Part shown: piece after piece, positions 8,133 to 16,013 of the stretch
Position numbering within the stretch: position 1 is the first letter of the stretch
Layout: every line of letters starts with the position of its first letter
DNA from: Burkholderiaceae bacterium
GTDB lineage: Bacteria; Pseudomonadota; Gammaproteobacteria; Burkholderiales; Burkholderiaceae_C
Length of the DNA stretch: 64,000 nucleotides
Assembly: GCA_030123545.1 (NCBI GenBank)
Contig: CP126124.1
Span: 3,348,001 to 3,412,000, forward strand
Direction of reading: 5' to 3'
Notes under the pieces: generated by a model
The model's database searches: none
The model's input: only the letters and a program-made list of their open reading frames with translations
Told to the model about the DNA's origin: nothing
Program-made: the position numbers and the translations under genes

Positions 8133-8771
8133 TCTGTTGAAATCGGCTGCCTCACGGGCCAGCGCCTCGATGCGCGCCCAATCGCCCGCGGCCATCGCAT
8201 CGACCGGTGCGAGCCACGAACCGCCGACGCACGCGACGTTCGCCAGCGCCAGCAACTCCGGCGCATTCTGCGGCGTGACGCCGCCGGTCGGGCAGAACAC
8301 GATGTCGCCGAACGGGCCGCTCCAGGCGCGCAGCATCGCGGCGCCGCCGGCCTGCATCGCGGGGAAGAATTTCAGCGCCGTGAAGCCGTCATGCTGCGCG
8401 GCCATGATCTCGCTCGCGGTCGCGACCCCCGGCAGCAACGGCAGGCCGAGGTCGTGGCAGGCGTGGCCGACCGCGGCGGTGTAGCCGGGGCTGACCGCGA
8501 AGCGTGCGCCGGCCCGCGCCGCGGCCCGCGCGTCGGCCGCGCTGCGCACCGTGCCGGCGCCGACCACGGCCTGCGGCAGTTCGCGCGCGATCAGCGCGAT
8601 GCAGGCGAGCGCCTCGGGCGTGCGCAGCGTCACTTCGAGCATGCGGATGCCGCCGGCCACGAGAGAGCGCGCCAGCGGCAGCGCATGCGCCGTGTCGGTG
8701 AGCACGATCACCGGGATCACCGGCGCGTCGCGCAGTACGTCGAGCGCGGTCAAGCTCTGCGTCACAGCCAT
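8112..8771 (-). CDS. eda: 2-dehydro-3-deoxy-phosphogluconate aldolase (KHG/KDPG aldolase)
   Basis: A 219-residue class I aldolase that splits KDPG to pyruvate and glyceraldehyde 3-phosphate in the Entner-Doudoroff pathway. Motifs: IPVIVL near the N-terminus, the catalytic Glu in EVTLRTPEA, GAGTVRSAADA, SPGY, and the Schiff-base Lys in TALKFFPA near residue 127. The ATG at 8771 lies inside the 3' end of edd, a 10-base overlap that implies coupled translation. The last codons and the TGA come from repeat copy g, so the C-terminal tail is probably lineage-specific. Confidence 0.95.
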   Translation of the reverse strand: MAVTQSLTALDVLRDAPVIPVIVLTDTAHALPLARSLVAGGIRMLEVTLRTPEALACIALIARELPQAVVGAGTVRSAADARAAARAGARFAVSPGYTAAVGHACHDLGLPLLPGVATASEIMAAQHDGFTALKFFPAMQAGGAAMLRAWSGPFGDIVFCPTGGVTPQNAPELLALANVACVGGSWLAPVDAMAAGDWARIEALAREAADFNRKNTQQP

Positions 8772-10717
8772 GTGCAGGCCCCCTGCTCCGGGTTCAACGC
8801 GTTGCGCCGGAACGCGGCGAACAGCTCGCGGCCCAGCCCGTGCGCGTTCGATTCACGCAGCGCCTCGGGCATCGCCTGCGCGGGGCGCGCGGCCCAAACC
8901 GCGTCCGGCACCAGCACGGCCAGCGTGCCGGCCTCGGCGTCGATGCGGATCGTGTCGCCGTCCCGCACCTTGGCCAGCGGCCCGCCCACCGCCGCCTCGG
9001 GCCAGACATGGATGGCAGCCGGCACCTTGCCCGATGCGCCGCTCATGCGCCCATCGGTCACCAGCGCGACGCGAAAGCCCTTCTTCTGCAGCACCGCCAG
9101 CGGCGGCGTGAGCTTGTGCAGTTCGGGCATGCCGTTCGCGTGCGGCCCCTGCCAGCGCACCACGCAGACCAGGTCGCGCTCCAACTCGCCGGCGCGAAAC
9201 GCCGCCTGCAGCGCCTGCTGCGAATCGAACACGCGGGCCGGCGCTTCGATCAGGTGACGGTCGTCGGGAATCGCCGACACCTTCAGCACCGCGCGACCGA
9301 GATTGCCCTGCAGCAGCTTCAACCCGCCCTGCGGACTGAACGGCGCAGCGACCGGCCGCAGGATCTCCAGGTCGCCCGAGGCACCCGGATCGCGCCAGAC
9401 CAGGCGGCCGGCAGCCACTCCGGTTGCACCCGCGCTGCGCGCGTCAGGCTCTGGCTGTGCCGGCGCGGCCCGCAGATCAGCGACCTCGTCGGCCAGCGTC
9501 AGCGGCACCAGATCGTCGTCGCCGCGCAGAGCGGTCTGCGCGACCGGCTCCGCCGCATGCGGCACCCGGGTGTATTCGCGCAGGCCACCGTCTCGCACGG
9601 TCAGCACATCCTCGTGCACCAGGCCGGCGTCGAGCAGTTCACGGATCACGAAACCGGGGCCGCCGGCCGCCTGGAACTGGTTCACGTCGGCCACGCCGTT
9701 CGGGTAGACCCGCGCGAGCAGCGGCACCACGTTGGAAAGCTCGGCGAAGTCGTCCCAGTCGATGGTGTGGCCGGCCGCGCGCGCGACCGCGACCCAGTGG
9801 ATCAGGTGATTCGTCGAGCCACCGGTCGCGAGCAGCGCAACCATCGCGTTCACGATGCAGCGCTCGTCGACGATCTCGCCGATCGGCGTGTAGCGGCGCG
9901 CCTGCACGATGCCAAGCACGGTGCGCACCGCCTCGCGCGTCAGTCGCTCGCGCAGTGCGTCGCCCGGATTCACGAACGCGGTGCCCGGCACATGCAGGCC
10001 CATCGCTTCCAGCAGCATCTGGTTGCTGTTCGCGGTGCCGTAGAAGGTGCAGGTGCCGGGCGCGTGGTACGCGCCCATCTCGGCCTTCAGCAATTCGTCA
10101 CGTCCCACCTCGCCGCGTGCCGCACGCTCGCGCACCTTGGCCTTTTCGGGATTCGACAGGCCCGACGGCATCGGCCCGGCCGGAACGAACACCGCCGGCA
10201 GATGGCCGAAATGCAGCGCGCCGATCAGCAGGCCGGGAACGATCTTGTCGCAGACGCCGAGCAGCAGCGCCGCGTCGAACATGTCGTGCGACAGCGCGAC
10301 CGCGGCGCTAAGCGCTATCACGTCGCGCGAGAACAGGCTCAGCTCCATGCCGGGCCTGCCCTGCGTGACGCCGTCGCACATCGCCGGCACGCCGCCGGCG
10401 ACCTGCGCGGTCGCGCCCTGGCGCCTGGCCTCGTCCTTGATCAGGTCCGGATAGGTTCCGAGCGGCGCGTGCGCCGACAGCATGTCGTTGTACGCGGTGA
10501 CGATCGCGATGTTCGGCGCGCGCTCGGCCACGACACGCAGCTTGTCGCCGGCCGGCAGCCCGGCCACCGCGTGCGCGACGTTCGAGCAGCCGAGCCGCTC
10601 CGCGCTGCGCGGGCGCGCCGCCGCTTGGCGCAGCCGCTCCAGATAAGCGCTGCGCTCCGCGCGGCTGCGCTCTTCGATGCGCGCGGTGACGCTGGCGACG
10701 ATGGCGTTGAGTTTCAT
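8762..10717 (-). CDS. edd: phosphogluconate dehydratase
   Basis: A 651-residue IlvD/Edd-family iron-sulfur dehydratase that converts 6-phosphogluconate to KDPG. Cluster-ligand cysteines are seen at C156 (GVCDKIVPG) and C223 (GTCTFYGTANSN), with C114 in AMCDGVTQG. The family signature GRMSGASGKVPAAIH is near the C-terminus. It is about 40 residues longer than typical Edd because of an Ala/Pro-rich insert after LTLADEVADLRA. The ATG at 10717 is chosen because MKLNAIVASVTARI matches the family N-terminus. It forms an operon with eda. Confidence 0.95.
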   Translation of the reverse strand: MKLNAIVASVTARIEERSRAERSAYLERLRQAAARPRSAERLGCSNVAHAVAGLPAGDKLRVVAERAPNIAIVTAYNDMLSAHAPLGTYPDLIKDEARRQGATAQVAGGVPAMCDGVTQGRPGMELSLFSRDVIALSAAVALSHDMFDAALLLGVCDKIVPGLLIGALHFGHLPAVFVPAGPMPSGLSNPEKAKVRERAARGEVGRDELLKAEMGAYHAPGTCTFYGTANSNQMLLEAMGLHVPGTAFVNPGDALRERLTREAVRTVLGIVQARRYTPIGEIVDERCIVNAMVALLATGGSTNHLIHWVAVARAAGHTIDWDDFAELSNVVPLLARVYPNGVADVNQFQAAGGPGFVIRELLDAGLVHEDVLTVRDGGLREYTRVPHAAEPVAQTALRGDDDLVPLTLADEVADLRAAPAQPEPDARSAGATGVAAGRLVWRDPGASGDLEILRPVAAPFSPQGGLKLLQGNLGRAVLKVSAIPDDRHLIEAPARVFDSQQALQAAFRAGELERDLVCVVRWQGPHANGMPELHKLTPPLAVLQKKGFRVALVTDGRMSGASGKVPAAIHVWPEAAVGGPLAKVRDGDTIRIDAEAGTLAVLVPDAVWAARPAQAMPEALRESNAHGLGRELFAAFRRNALNPEQGACTWL

Positions 10718-10820
10718 GGCCTGCCCCGCGTTGGATGATGTCGATGCGACGCCCGGCATAGGGCTGGCATCGCGACGCAGCCATGGTAGCGCCGACGGCC
10801 CTGCAGCGGCGCGCCATGGG

Positions 10821-10934
10821 TTATCGGGCGACCGCAGCGTCGGTCCCGGCGATCGCTGCTGCCGGCAGCAGCCCCATCCCGCCGAGCACGATGCCGGGCA
10901 CCGGACCCTGCTTGTCATCCTGCAGATCGAACAT
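10821..10934 (-). CDS. possible 37-residue small hydrophobic protein
   Basis: A small reading frame in the 260-base space between edd and chaC, starting MFDLQDDKQGPVPG, followed by a hydrophobic stretch GIVLGGMGLLPAAAIAG, with GC-rich third positions. No good ribosome binding site is visible and I know no family for it. It may be a small membrane peptide or chance; the rest of the 10718-10977 space shows nothing recognisable. Confidence 0.25.
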   Translation of the reverse strand: MFDLQDDKQGPVPGIVLGGMGLLPAAAIAGTDAAVAR

Positions 10935-10977
10935 GCGTTGTTCTCAGCAGAATCAACGCAGCTTGTAAAGTTCAGCC

Positions 10978-11580
10978 ATGGCCGATCCGCTCGCACCACC
11001 CCCCGTGCGCGACCCCGCCGCGATGCTGGCGCAGACGCTGGCCGCCTGGGGCGGCCGTTCCGATCCATGGATCTTCGGCTATGCATCGCTGATCTGGCGG
11101 CCGGACTTCGACTTCGCCGAGCAGCGGCCGGCGCGGGTGCAGGGCTGGCACCGGGCGCTGAAGATGTGGAGCCGGGTGAACCGCGGCACACCCGACTGCC
11201 CGGGGCTGGTGTTCGCGTTGTTGTCGGGCGGCAGCTGCCGCGGCCTCGCGTTCCGCGTGCGCCGGCGCGACGCGGTCGACGTACTGGCCGCGCTGTGGCA
11301 GCGCGAGATGCCGGGCGCCGTCTACGACCCGCGCTGGCTCGCCTGCCGGACGCCGCAGGGCGACGTGCGGGCGCTCGCGTTCACGCTCTCAAGACGCAGT
11401 CCGAGCTTCACCGGCGAGCTCAGCCCCGAGCAGTACCAGGACATCTTCGTGCGCTCGCACGGACGCTACGGCACCACGCAGGACTATGCGCGCCAGACCC
11501 TGCACGGCCTGCGCGCGCGGGGCATCCACGACCGCGCGCTGCAGCAGTTGCTGGCGCTGGCCGAAGGCGGCGATCGCTGA
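10978..11580 (+). CDS. chaC: glutathione-specific gamma-glutamylcyclotransferase (ChaC family)
   Basis: A 200-residue ChaC-family protein. The gamma-glutamylcyclotransferase loop is visible as FGYASLIWRP near residue 33, followed by RVQGWHRALKMWS and an N-terminal-half GLVFALLSGGSCRGLAFRV strand pair. The conserved acidic region is WQREMPGAVYDPRW near residue 103. ChaC enzymes break glutathione into 5-oxoproline and Cys-Gly in the cytoplasm. The ATG at 10978 fits the family start. It is monocistronic and converges on the MobA-like gene. Confidence 0.88.
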   Translation: MADPLAPPPVRDPAAMLAQTLAAWGGRSDPWIFGYASLIWRPDFDFAEQRPARVQGWHRALKMWSRVNRGTPDCPGLVFALLSGGSCRGLAFRVRRRDAVDVLAALWQREMPGAVYDPRWLACRTPQGDVRALAFTLSRRSPSFTGELSPEQYQDIFVRSHGRYGTTQDYARQTLHGLRARGIHDRALQQLLALAEGGDR

Positions 11581-11619
11581 GCCGCGTAGCGTTGGGTCGG
11601 CGGACGACAAGCGCGCCGC

Positions 11620-12183
11620 TCAACCGGCGCGCCGCAGCAGCGCCTCGGCCCGCGCCAGATCATCGAGCGTATCGATGTCGGTCACGCAGCCGATGTCGTC
11701 CACTATCAATTCGCTAGCGTCATGCGAACGGATGACGCTGGCTGCACCGCGATCTCCTTGCAATTTCAGCAGATCGGCGCGGCATACCGCGGCAAACCCG
11801 ACCGGGTGGCCGCGCTGGCCCTGCACCACCGGCACCACCACCTCGTGCCCGCCTTCGTTCGGCAGCAGCGCGTTGGCCACCGCGCGCAGCGTCTCGGGCA
11901 GCACCAGCGGCAGGTCGGCGGGCAGGATCAGCCAGCCGCAGGCGTTGGGCGTGGCGGCAACGGCGGCGGCGATCGAGTCGCCCATGCCGGGATGGCCGGC
12001 GTCTTCCAGGTGCCAGGACAGGCCGCTCGCGCGCACCGCGGCGAGCGTGCGTTCGAGCACGGTGCGGCCCGCGAGCGACGCCTGCAGCTTGTGCACCGTG
12101 CCGCCGGACGCGGCAAAGCGCTCGCCGCGGCCGGAGGCGAGCACCAGCACCGTCGGCAGCTTTGAAGAAGGTTCGGTAGGCAT
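11620..12183 (-). CDS. MobA/MocA-like nucleotidyltransferase family protein
   Basis: A 187-residue nucleotidyltransferase (NTP_transf_3). The nucleotide-binding loop is LASGRGERFAASGG (residues 15-28) with a following Lys (HKL, 32), and the metal-binding motif is LPADLPLV at 87-94. C-terminal DIDTLDDLARAE is typical of MocA/MobA proteins that attach CMP or GMP to molybdopterin. No other molybdenum cofactor or molybdoenzyme genes are adjacent, so the acceptor is uncertain. The first motif has SGRG where LAAGxG is usual. Residues about 143-160 are encoded by repeat copy c. Confidence 0.75.
   Translation of the reverse strand: MPTEPSSKLPTVLVLASGRGERFAASGGTVHKLQASLAGRTVLERTLAAVRASGLSWHLEDAGHPGMGDSIAAAVAATPNACGWLILPADLPLVLPETLRAVANALLPNEGGHEVVVPVVQGQRGHPVGFAAVCRADLLKLQGDRGAASVIRSHDASELIVDDIGCVTDIDTLDDLARAEALLRRAG
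11702..11756 (+). repeat. 55-bp interspersed element, copy c
   Basis: The head ACTATCAATTCGCTAGC (11702-11718) is followed by a tail that aligns without gaps to copy a: 26 of 38 positions match, including ATGCGAA and GACGCTGGCT. It lies inside the 3' part of the MobA-like gene, in the opposite orientation to that gene. Confidence 0.65.
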
Positions 12184-12259
12184 CGTCGTTCGAGGCTATC
12201 GAGGGGGTCGCGGCGCATGGGCCGCACCCGTTGTGCACCCGTTATGCGCCCGCTGTTTC

Positions 12260-12265
12260 TATACT
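12260..12265 (+). promoter_or_regulatory. -10 box of pdxH, probable leaderless transcript
   Basis: TATACT ends 7 bases before the pdxH ATG and no ribosome binding site is seen, so transcription would begin at or next to the A of the start codon. No clear -35 box is visible. Confidence 0.4.
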
Positions 12266-12272
12266 GCCGAGT

Positions 12273-12923
12273 ATGACAAAGACCTCCGAAAGCGTCGCCG
12301 ATCTGCGCAGAAACTACGGGCGCGCCGAACTCGACGAGGCCACGTCGCACGCCGATCCACTGGCGCAGTTCGACCAGTGGCTGACCGAGGCGATCGCGGC
12401 CGAGGTGCCCGAGCCGAACGCGATGACGCTGGCCACGGTCGCGAGCAGCCTGCGCCCGAGCACGCGCGTGGTGCTGGTGAAGGGCTACGACGCGCGCGGC
12501 ATCGTCTGGTACACCAACTACGAAAGCCGCAAGGGCCGGGAACTGGCCGGCAACCCGTACGCGGCGCTGCAGTTCCACTGGGTTGAGCTCGAACGCGTGG
12601 TGCGGATCGAGGGCGTGGTGCAGAAGGTGTCGGCCGACGAGAGCGACGCTTACTTCAAGAGCCGGCCGCTCGATTCGCGCATCGGCGCCTGGGCCAGCCC
12701 GCAAAGCCAGGTGATCGCCGGGCGCGGCGTGCTGGTCGCGAACGCGGCGAAATACAGTGCGCAGTTCCTGCTGCACCCGCCGCGCCCGCCGCACTGGGGC
12801 GGCTTTCGGCTCGTGCCGGACGCTTACGAGTTCTGGCAGGGCCGCAAGAGTCGGCTGCACGACCGGCTGCGCTATCGGCGCGACGGCGAGGCCGGCTGGA
12901 TCCGCGAACGGCTCGCACCCTGA
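12273..12923 (+). CDS. pdxH: pyridoxamine/pyridoxine 5'-phosphate oxidase
   Basis: A 216-residue FMN-dependent oxidase that makes pyridoxal 5'-phosphate in the last step of vitamin B6 synthesis or salvage. Motifs: LRRNYGRAELDE at the N-terminus, PNAMTLATV, STRVVLVKGYD and FYTNY-like WYTNYESRKGREL for FMN and substrate binding, and the C-terminal FWQGRKSRLHDRLRYRR ending RERLAP. Length equals the family norm. The ATG at 12273 is preferred over upstream in-frame codons because MTKTSESVADLRRNY matches the usual N-terminus and the -10 box lies just upstream. Confidence 0.95.
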   Translation: MTKTSESVADLRRNYGRAELDEATSHADPLAQFDQWLTEAIAAEVPEPNAMTLATVASSLRPSTRVVLVKGYDARGIVWYTNYESRKGRELAGNPYAALQFHWVELERVVRIEGVVQKVSADESDAYFKSRPLDSRIGAWASPQSQVIAGRGVLVANAAKYSAQFLLHPPRPPHWGGFRLVPDAYEFWQGRKSRLHDRLRYRRDGEAGWIRERLAP

Positions 12924-12955
12924 CGCGATTCCGCACCGGGCACAGACCCGACGCG

Positions 12956-13510
12956 TCAAGCCTTGACCCGGTCCGCGAAGGTCTTGCGGAACTTCGCGAC
13001 CTTCGGCGCCGCCACCGCCATGCAATAGCCTTGGGTCGGGTTGTTCTCGAAGAAGTCCTGGTGGTAGTCCTCGGCCGGCCAGTAGTTCGACACCGGCAGC
13101 ACCTCGGTGACGATGGCCGCGCCGTACACCTTGTCCCGGGTTAGTTCGGCGATCATGTCTTCGGCGACCTTCTTCTGCGCCTCGGTCGACCAGTAGATGC
13201 CGCTGCGGTACTGGGTGCCGGTGTCGTTGCCCTGCCGGTTCAATGTGGTCGGGTCGTGGATCAAGAAGAAGATTTCGAGGATTTCACGCACGCCGATCTG
13301 CGCCGGGTCGTAGCTCAGTTTGACGACCTCGGCATGCCCGGTGCGGCCGGTGCAGACCTGCTCGTAGCTCGGGTGCTCGGTGTGGCCGTTGCTGTAACCG
13401 CTTTCCACGTCGGTGACGCCGCGCACCTTCACGTACACCGCCTCGGTGCACCAGAAGCAGCCGCCGGCCAGGGTCAGGGTTTCAATCTGCTGTGTCATCG
13501 TGTTGTCCAT
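12956..13510 (-). CDS. msrA: peptide-methionine (S)-S-oxide reductase
   Basis: A 184-residue MsrA. The catalytic motif GGCFWC puts the active Cys at residue 18, followed by GVTDVESGYSNGHTEHPSYEQVCTGRTGHAEVV. The C-terminal region has the substrate and tail residues QYRSGIYW, SNYWPAEDYHQDFFENNP and GYCMAVAAPK. It repairs oxidised methionine with thioredoxin as reductant in the cytoplasm. The start could be ATG 13510 or MTQQ at 13498; both precede the conserved domain. It converges with pdxH and diverges from pcm. Confidence 0.95.
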   Translation of the reverse strand: MDNTMTQQIETLTLAGGCFWCTEAVYVKVRGVTDVESGYSNGHTEHPSYEQVCTGRTGHAEVVKLSYDPAQIGVREILEIFFLIHDPTTLNRQGNDTGTQYRSGIYWSTEAQKKVAEDMIAELTRDKVYGAAIVTEVLPVSNYWPAEDYHQDFFENNPTQGYCMAVAAPKVAKFRKTFADRVKA

Positions 13511-13592
13511 GAACGCCCCGCTCGGGGTCTGTCAGCCATTGTCCGGCTTTTGCGATGCCGCTGCCGCCGAGGCAGGCGATGGCCACCCCCTT

Positions 13593-13598
13593 TAAAAT
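13593..13598 (+). promoter_or_regulatory. -10-like TAAAAT upstream of pcm
   Basis: TAAAAT stands out in the GC-rich background 15 bases before the pcm ATG. TAAAATC is a common -10 in Burkholderiales. No -35 consensus is visible at 16-18 bases. Confidence 0.35.
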
Positions 13599-13613
13599 CA
13601 ACGCTTCGAACCG

Positions 13614-14309
13614 ATGCCGGAATCCAACTCCATGAAAGCGATGATGAACGTCGAGCAGGCGCGCTTCAACATGATCGAGCAGCAGATCCGCACCTGGGAG
13701 GTGCTCGACGACCGCGTGCTGCGCCTGCTGGCGCTGCTGCGGCGCGAGGACTTCGTGCCGCCGCAACACCGCGCGCTCGCTTTCGTCGACATGCAGATCC
13801 CGCTGCCGCCGCAGACGCACCCGAGCCAATGCATGCTCGAGCCCAAGGTCGAAGCGCGGCTGCTGCAGGAGCTCGCGCTGCAGTCCGACCAGAAGGTGCT
13901 GGAGATCGGCACCGGCTCCGGCTACATGGCGGCGCTGATGGCGAGCCAGGCGCGCCAAGTGATCACGCTCGAGATCGAGCCCGAACTCGCGCGCTTCGCA
14001 CGCGGCAATCTCAAGCGCGCCGGTATCGCCAACGTCGAGGTGCGCGAGGTCGATGGCTCACAGGGCATCCTGCTCGATGCGCCGTTCGACGCGATCATGG
14101 TCAGCGGCGCGGTCGCCTCGGTGCCGCGCCACCTGCTGGAACAACTGAAGGTCGGCGGCCGGCTCGCGGCGATCGTCGGCGACCAGCCGGTGATGCAGGC
14201 GACCTTCGTCACCCGCGCGGAGCAGGACGGCTGGCGCACCGAGCAGCCCTGGGACACGATGGCGCCGCGGCTGAAGAATTTCCCCGTGCCTTCGCCATTC
14301 ACGTTCTGA
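13614..14309 (+). CDS. pcm: protein-L-isoaspartate O-methyltransferase-like methyltransferase
   Basis: A 231-residue Pcm-family SAM methyltransferase. The SAM-binding motif I is VLEIGTGSGYM at residues 95-105, followed by VITLEIEPELA and the substrate-loop region. Pcm restores damaged isoaspartyl sites by carboxyl methylation. The conserved N-terminus NVEQARFNMIEQQIRTW suggests that translation might start at 13632 or 13644 instead of 13614; all are ATG. The rhodanese gene follows by 26 bases, the gene order usual in the Comamonadaceae, where tolC often comes next but is absent here. Confidence 0.88.
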   Translation: MPESNSMKAMMNVEQARFNMIEQQIRTWEVLDDRVLRLLALLRREDFVPPQHRALAFVDMQIPLPPQTHPSQCMLEPKVEARLLQELALQSDQKVLEIGTGSGYMAALMASQARQVITLEIEPELARFARGNLKRAGIANVEVREVDGSQGILLDAPFDAIMVSGAVASVPRHLLEQLKVGGRLAAIVGDQPVMQATFVTRAEQDGWRTEQPWDTMAPRLKNFPVPSPFTF

Positions 14310-14335
14310 ACCGGTCCTGATCGACGTAGCAACGC

Positions 14336-14680
14336 ATGGTTTCCGAAATCAACCCCTTTGACCTCTCCGCCTGGATGCAGGCCAAGCGCCCGCACGGCCA
14401 GCCGGTGCTGCTCGACGTGCGCGAGCCCTGGGAATGCGAGCGTGCCAGCGTCGCGCCTCATGGCGACTACCGCTTGCTCGCGATTCCGATGAACGAGGTG
14501 CCGCGGCGCGTCGCCGAACTCGACCCGGCGCGCCCGGTGGCCTGCCTGTGTCACCACGGCGCGCGCAGCCAGCGCGTCGCGATCTTTCTCGCGCAAAGCG
14601 GCTTCACGCACGTGGCGAACATCACCGGCGGCATCGACGCCTGGTCGCAGCAGGTCGACGGCTCGGTGCCGCGCTACTGA
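14336..14680 (+). CDS. rhodanese-like domain protein
   Basis: A 114-residue single rhodanese domain. The active-site loop is CHHGARS with the catalytic Cys at residue 72, and LLDVREPWECERA near residue 25 is the CH2A-type motif. Such proteins carry persulfide sulfur; no specific acceptor is indicated. Strong hydrophobic segments are lacking, so it is cytoplasmic. Its 3' end overlaps the 3' end of the convergent waaA gene by 7 bases, leaving no room for a conventional terminator between them. Confidence 0.88.
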   Translation: MVSEINPFDLSAWMQAKRPHGQPVLLDVREPWECERASVAPHGDYRLLAIPMNEVPRRVAELDPARPVACLCHHGARSQRVAIFLAQSGFTHVANITGGIDAWSQQVDGSVPRY

Positions 14681-15990
14681 ACCAGTTTCGTAGCGCGCGG
14701 CTCCAGCAGCGCCGCCACCGCGGCGGCGGTCTTCGCGGCGGCGCCGCGGTTCTGCGCGGCAAAACGCAGGCCGCGCTCGGCCATGTCGCTGCGCCGCGGC
14801 TCGTCTTCGATCAACACCAGCGCGGTCTCGACCGCCTGCGCCATCGTGCCGACGCGCAGCGCCGCGCCGGCCTCCTCGGCGAGCCGGGCGGCCTGCGCGA
14901 AATTGAAGGTAGACGGCCCCATCAGCACCGGGCAGCCGCAGGCCGCGGCCTCGATCAGGTTCTGCCCGCCGAGCGGCTCGAAGCTGCCGCCGAGCAGCGC
15001 CACGTCGGCCAGCGCGTAATACAGCGCCATCTCGCCGAGCGAGTCGCCGAGCCAGACGGCGGCCGGCGTCGGTGCGTCGCCGCCCCAGTCGCTGCGGCGC
15101 GACAGCGAGAAGCCGTGCCGTTCGATCAGCGCCGCCACCGCGTCGAAGCGCTGCGGATGGCGCGGCACGATCAGCCACTGCACCTGATCTGCTATTGATT
15201 CAGTAGCTGAAACCGCAGAACCATCATGGGTTGCACGCTGAAATGCTTGAATGATTTCGAGCAGCTGCGCTTCCTCGCCGTCGCGCGAGCTCGCGAGCAG
15301 CACGATGGGCCGCGCTGTCTTCACGCGCCAGCGGCGACCGGTCGCGAGTTGCGCCGCGTCGGGCGTCGCGTCGAACTTCAGATTGCCGAGCACCGCCTGG
15401 ACCGGCGCGCCCAGGCGGCGCAGCCGCGCGGCGCCGATCTCGGTCTGAGCCCACACCGCGGCGAGCGACCGGTATGCCGGCCGCGCGAGCCACGCGAGGC
15501 GCAGCGCGCGCTTCAGCGATTTTTCGCTCAGGCGCGCGTTCGCGAGCACCAGCGGCACCTGCTGCTCGCGACAGACGGCGGCCAGGTTCGGCCAGACCTC
15601 GGTCTCGAGCAGCACGCCGATGCGCGGACGGAAATGCGCGAGAAAGCGCCGCACCACGCCCGGCGTGTCCCACGGCTGCCAGACCTGCACGTCGCCCGGC
15701 CGCAGCAACTGCGCGCCTTCCGCGCGGCCGGTCGCGGTGCCGTGGGTCAGCAGCAGGCGCATGCCGGGCAGGCGCTCGCGCAGCTGGCGCAGCAGGATCG
15801 CGGCGGCGCGCGTCTCGCCCAATGACACCGCGTGCAGCCAGACGAAGCCGCCCTCGGCCGGCACCGAATAGCGGCCGAAGCGCTCGTCCACCGCCTGCAG
15901 GTAGCCGGGCTCGGCCGCGCCACGGCGCGCGAGCTTGGCGCGCAGCAGCGGCTGCGCCAGCCACATCAGCAGCGAGTACAGCCCGCGCAT
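14674..15990 (-). CDS. waaA: 3-deoxy-D-manno-octulosonic acid (Kdo) transferase
   Basis: A 438-residue GT30 glycosyltransferase that adds Kdo to lipid IVA at the inner membrane. The N-terminus has a membrane anchor (LYSLLMWLAQPLL) and the catalytic region VWLHAVSLGE with E59. Later motifs are LLLTHGTATGR, ETEVWPNL, NARLSEKS, LIVPRHPQRF and LGGSFEPLGGQNLIEAAACG. Between DGEEAQLLEIIQAF and VQWLIVPRHPQ lies an extra stretch of about 19 residues (249-267) coded by repeat copy b, an in-frame lengthening that I do not recall in other WaaA proteins. The ATG at 15990 matches the family start. Confidence 0.93.
   Translation of the reverse strand: MRGLYSLLMWLAQPLLRAKLARRGAAEPGYLQAVDERFGRYSVPAEGGFVWLHAVSLGETRAAAILLRQLRERLPGMRLLLTHGTATGRAEGAQLLRPGDVQVWQPWDTPGVVRRFLAHFRPRIGVLLETEVWPNLAAVCREQQVPLVLANARLSEKSLKRALRLAWLARPAYRSLAAVWAQTEIGAARLRRLGAPVQAVLGNLKFDATPDAAQLATGRRWRVKTARPIVLLASSRDGEEAQLLEIIQAFQRATHDGSAVSATESIADQVQWLIVPRHPQRFDAVAALIERHGFSLSRRSDWGGDAPTPAAVWLGDSLGEMALYYALADVALLGGSFEPLGGQNLIEAAACGCPVLMGPSTFNFAQAARLAEEAGAALRVGTMAQAVETALVLIEDEPRRSDMAERGLRFAAQNRGAAAKTAAAVAALLEPRATKLVQ
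15191..15245 (+). repeat. 55-bp interspersed element, copy b (inside waaA)
   Basis: The head GCTATTGATTCAGTAGC (15191-15207) agrees with copy a under GCTAYTRAWWCARTAGC. The tail has GGGTTGCACGCTGAAAT near the family position. It lies within the waaA coding region, opposite to the gene, and is the only copy well away from a gene end. Confidence 0.65.
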
Positions 15991-16013
15991 TGAAGCTTGG
16001 CAGCGCCGTCCTA

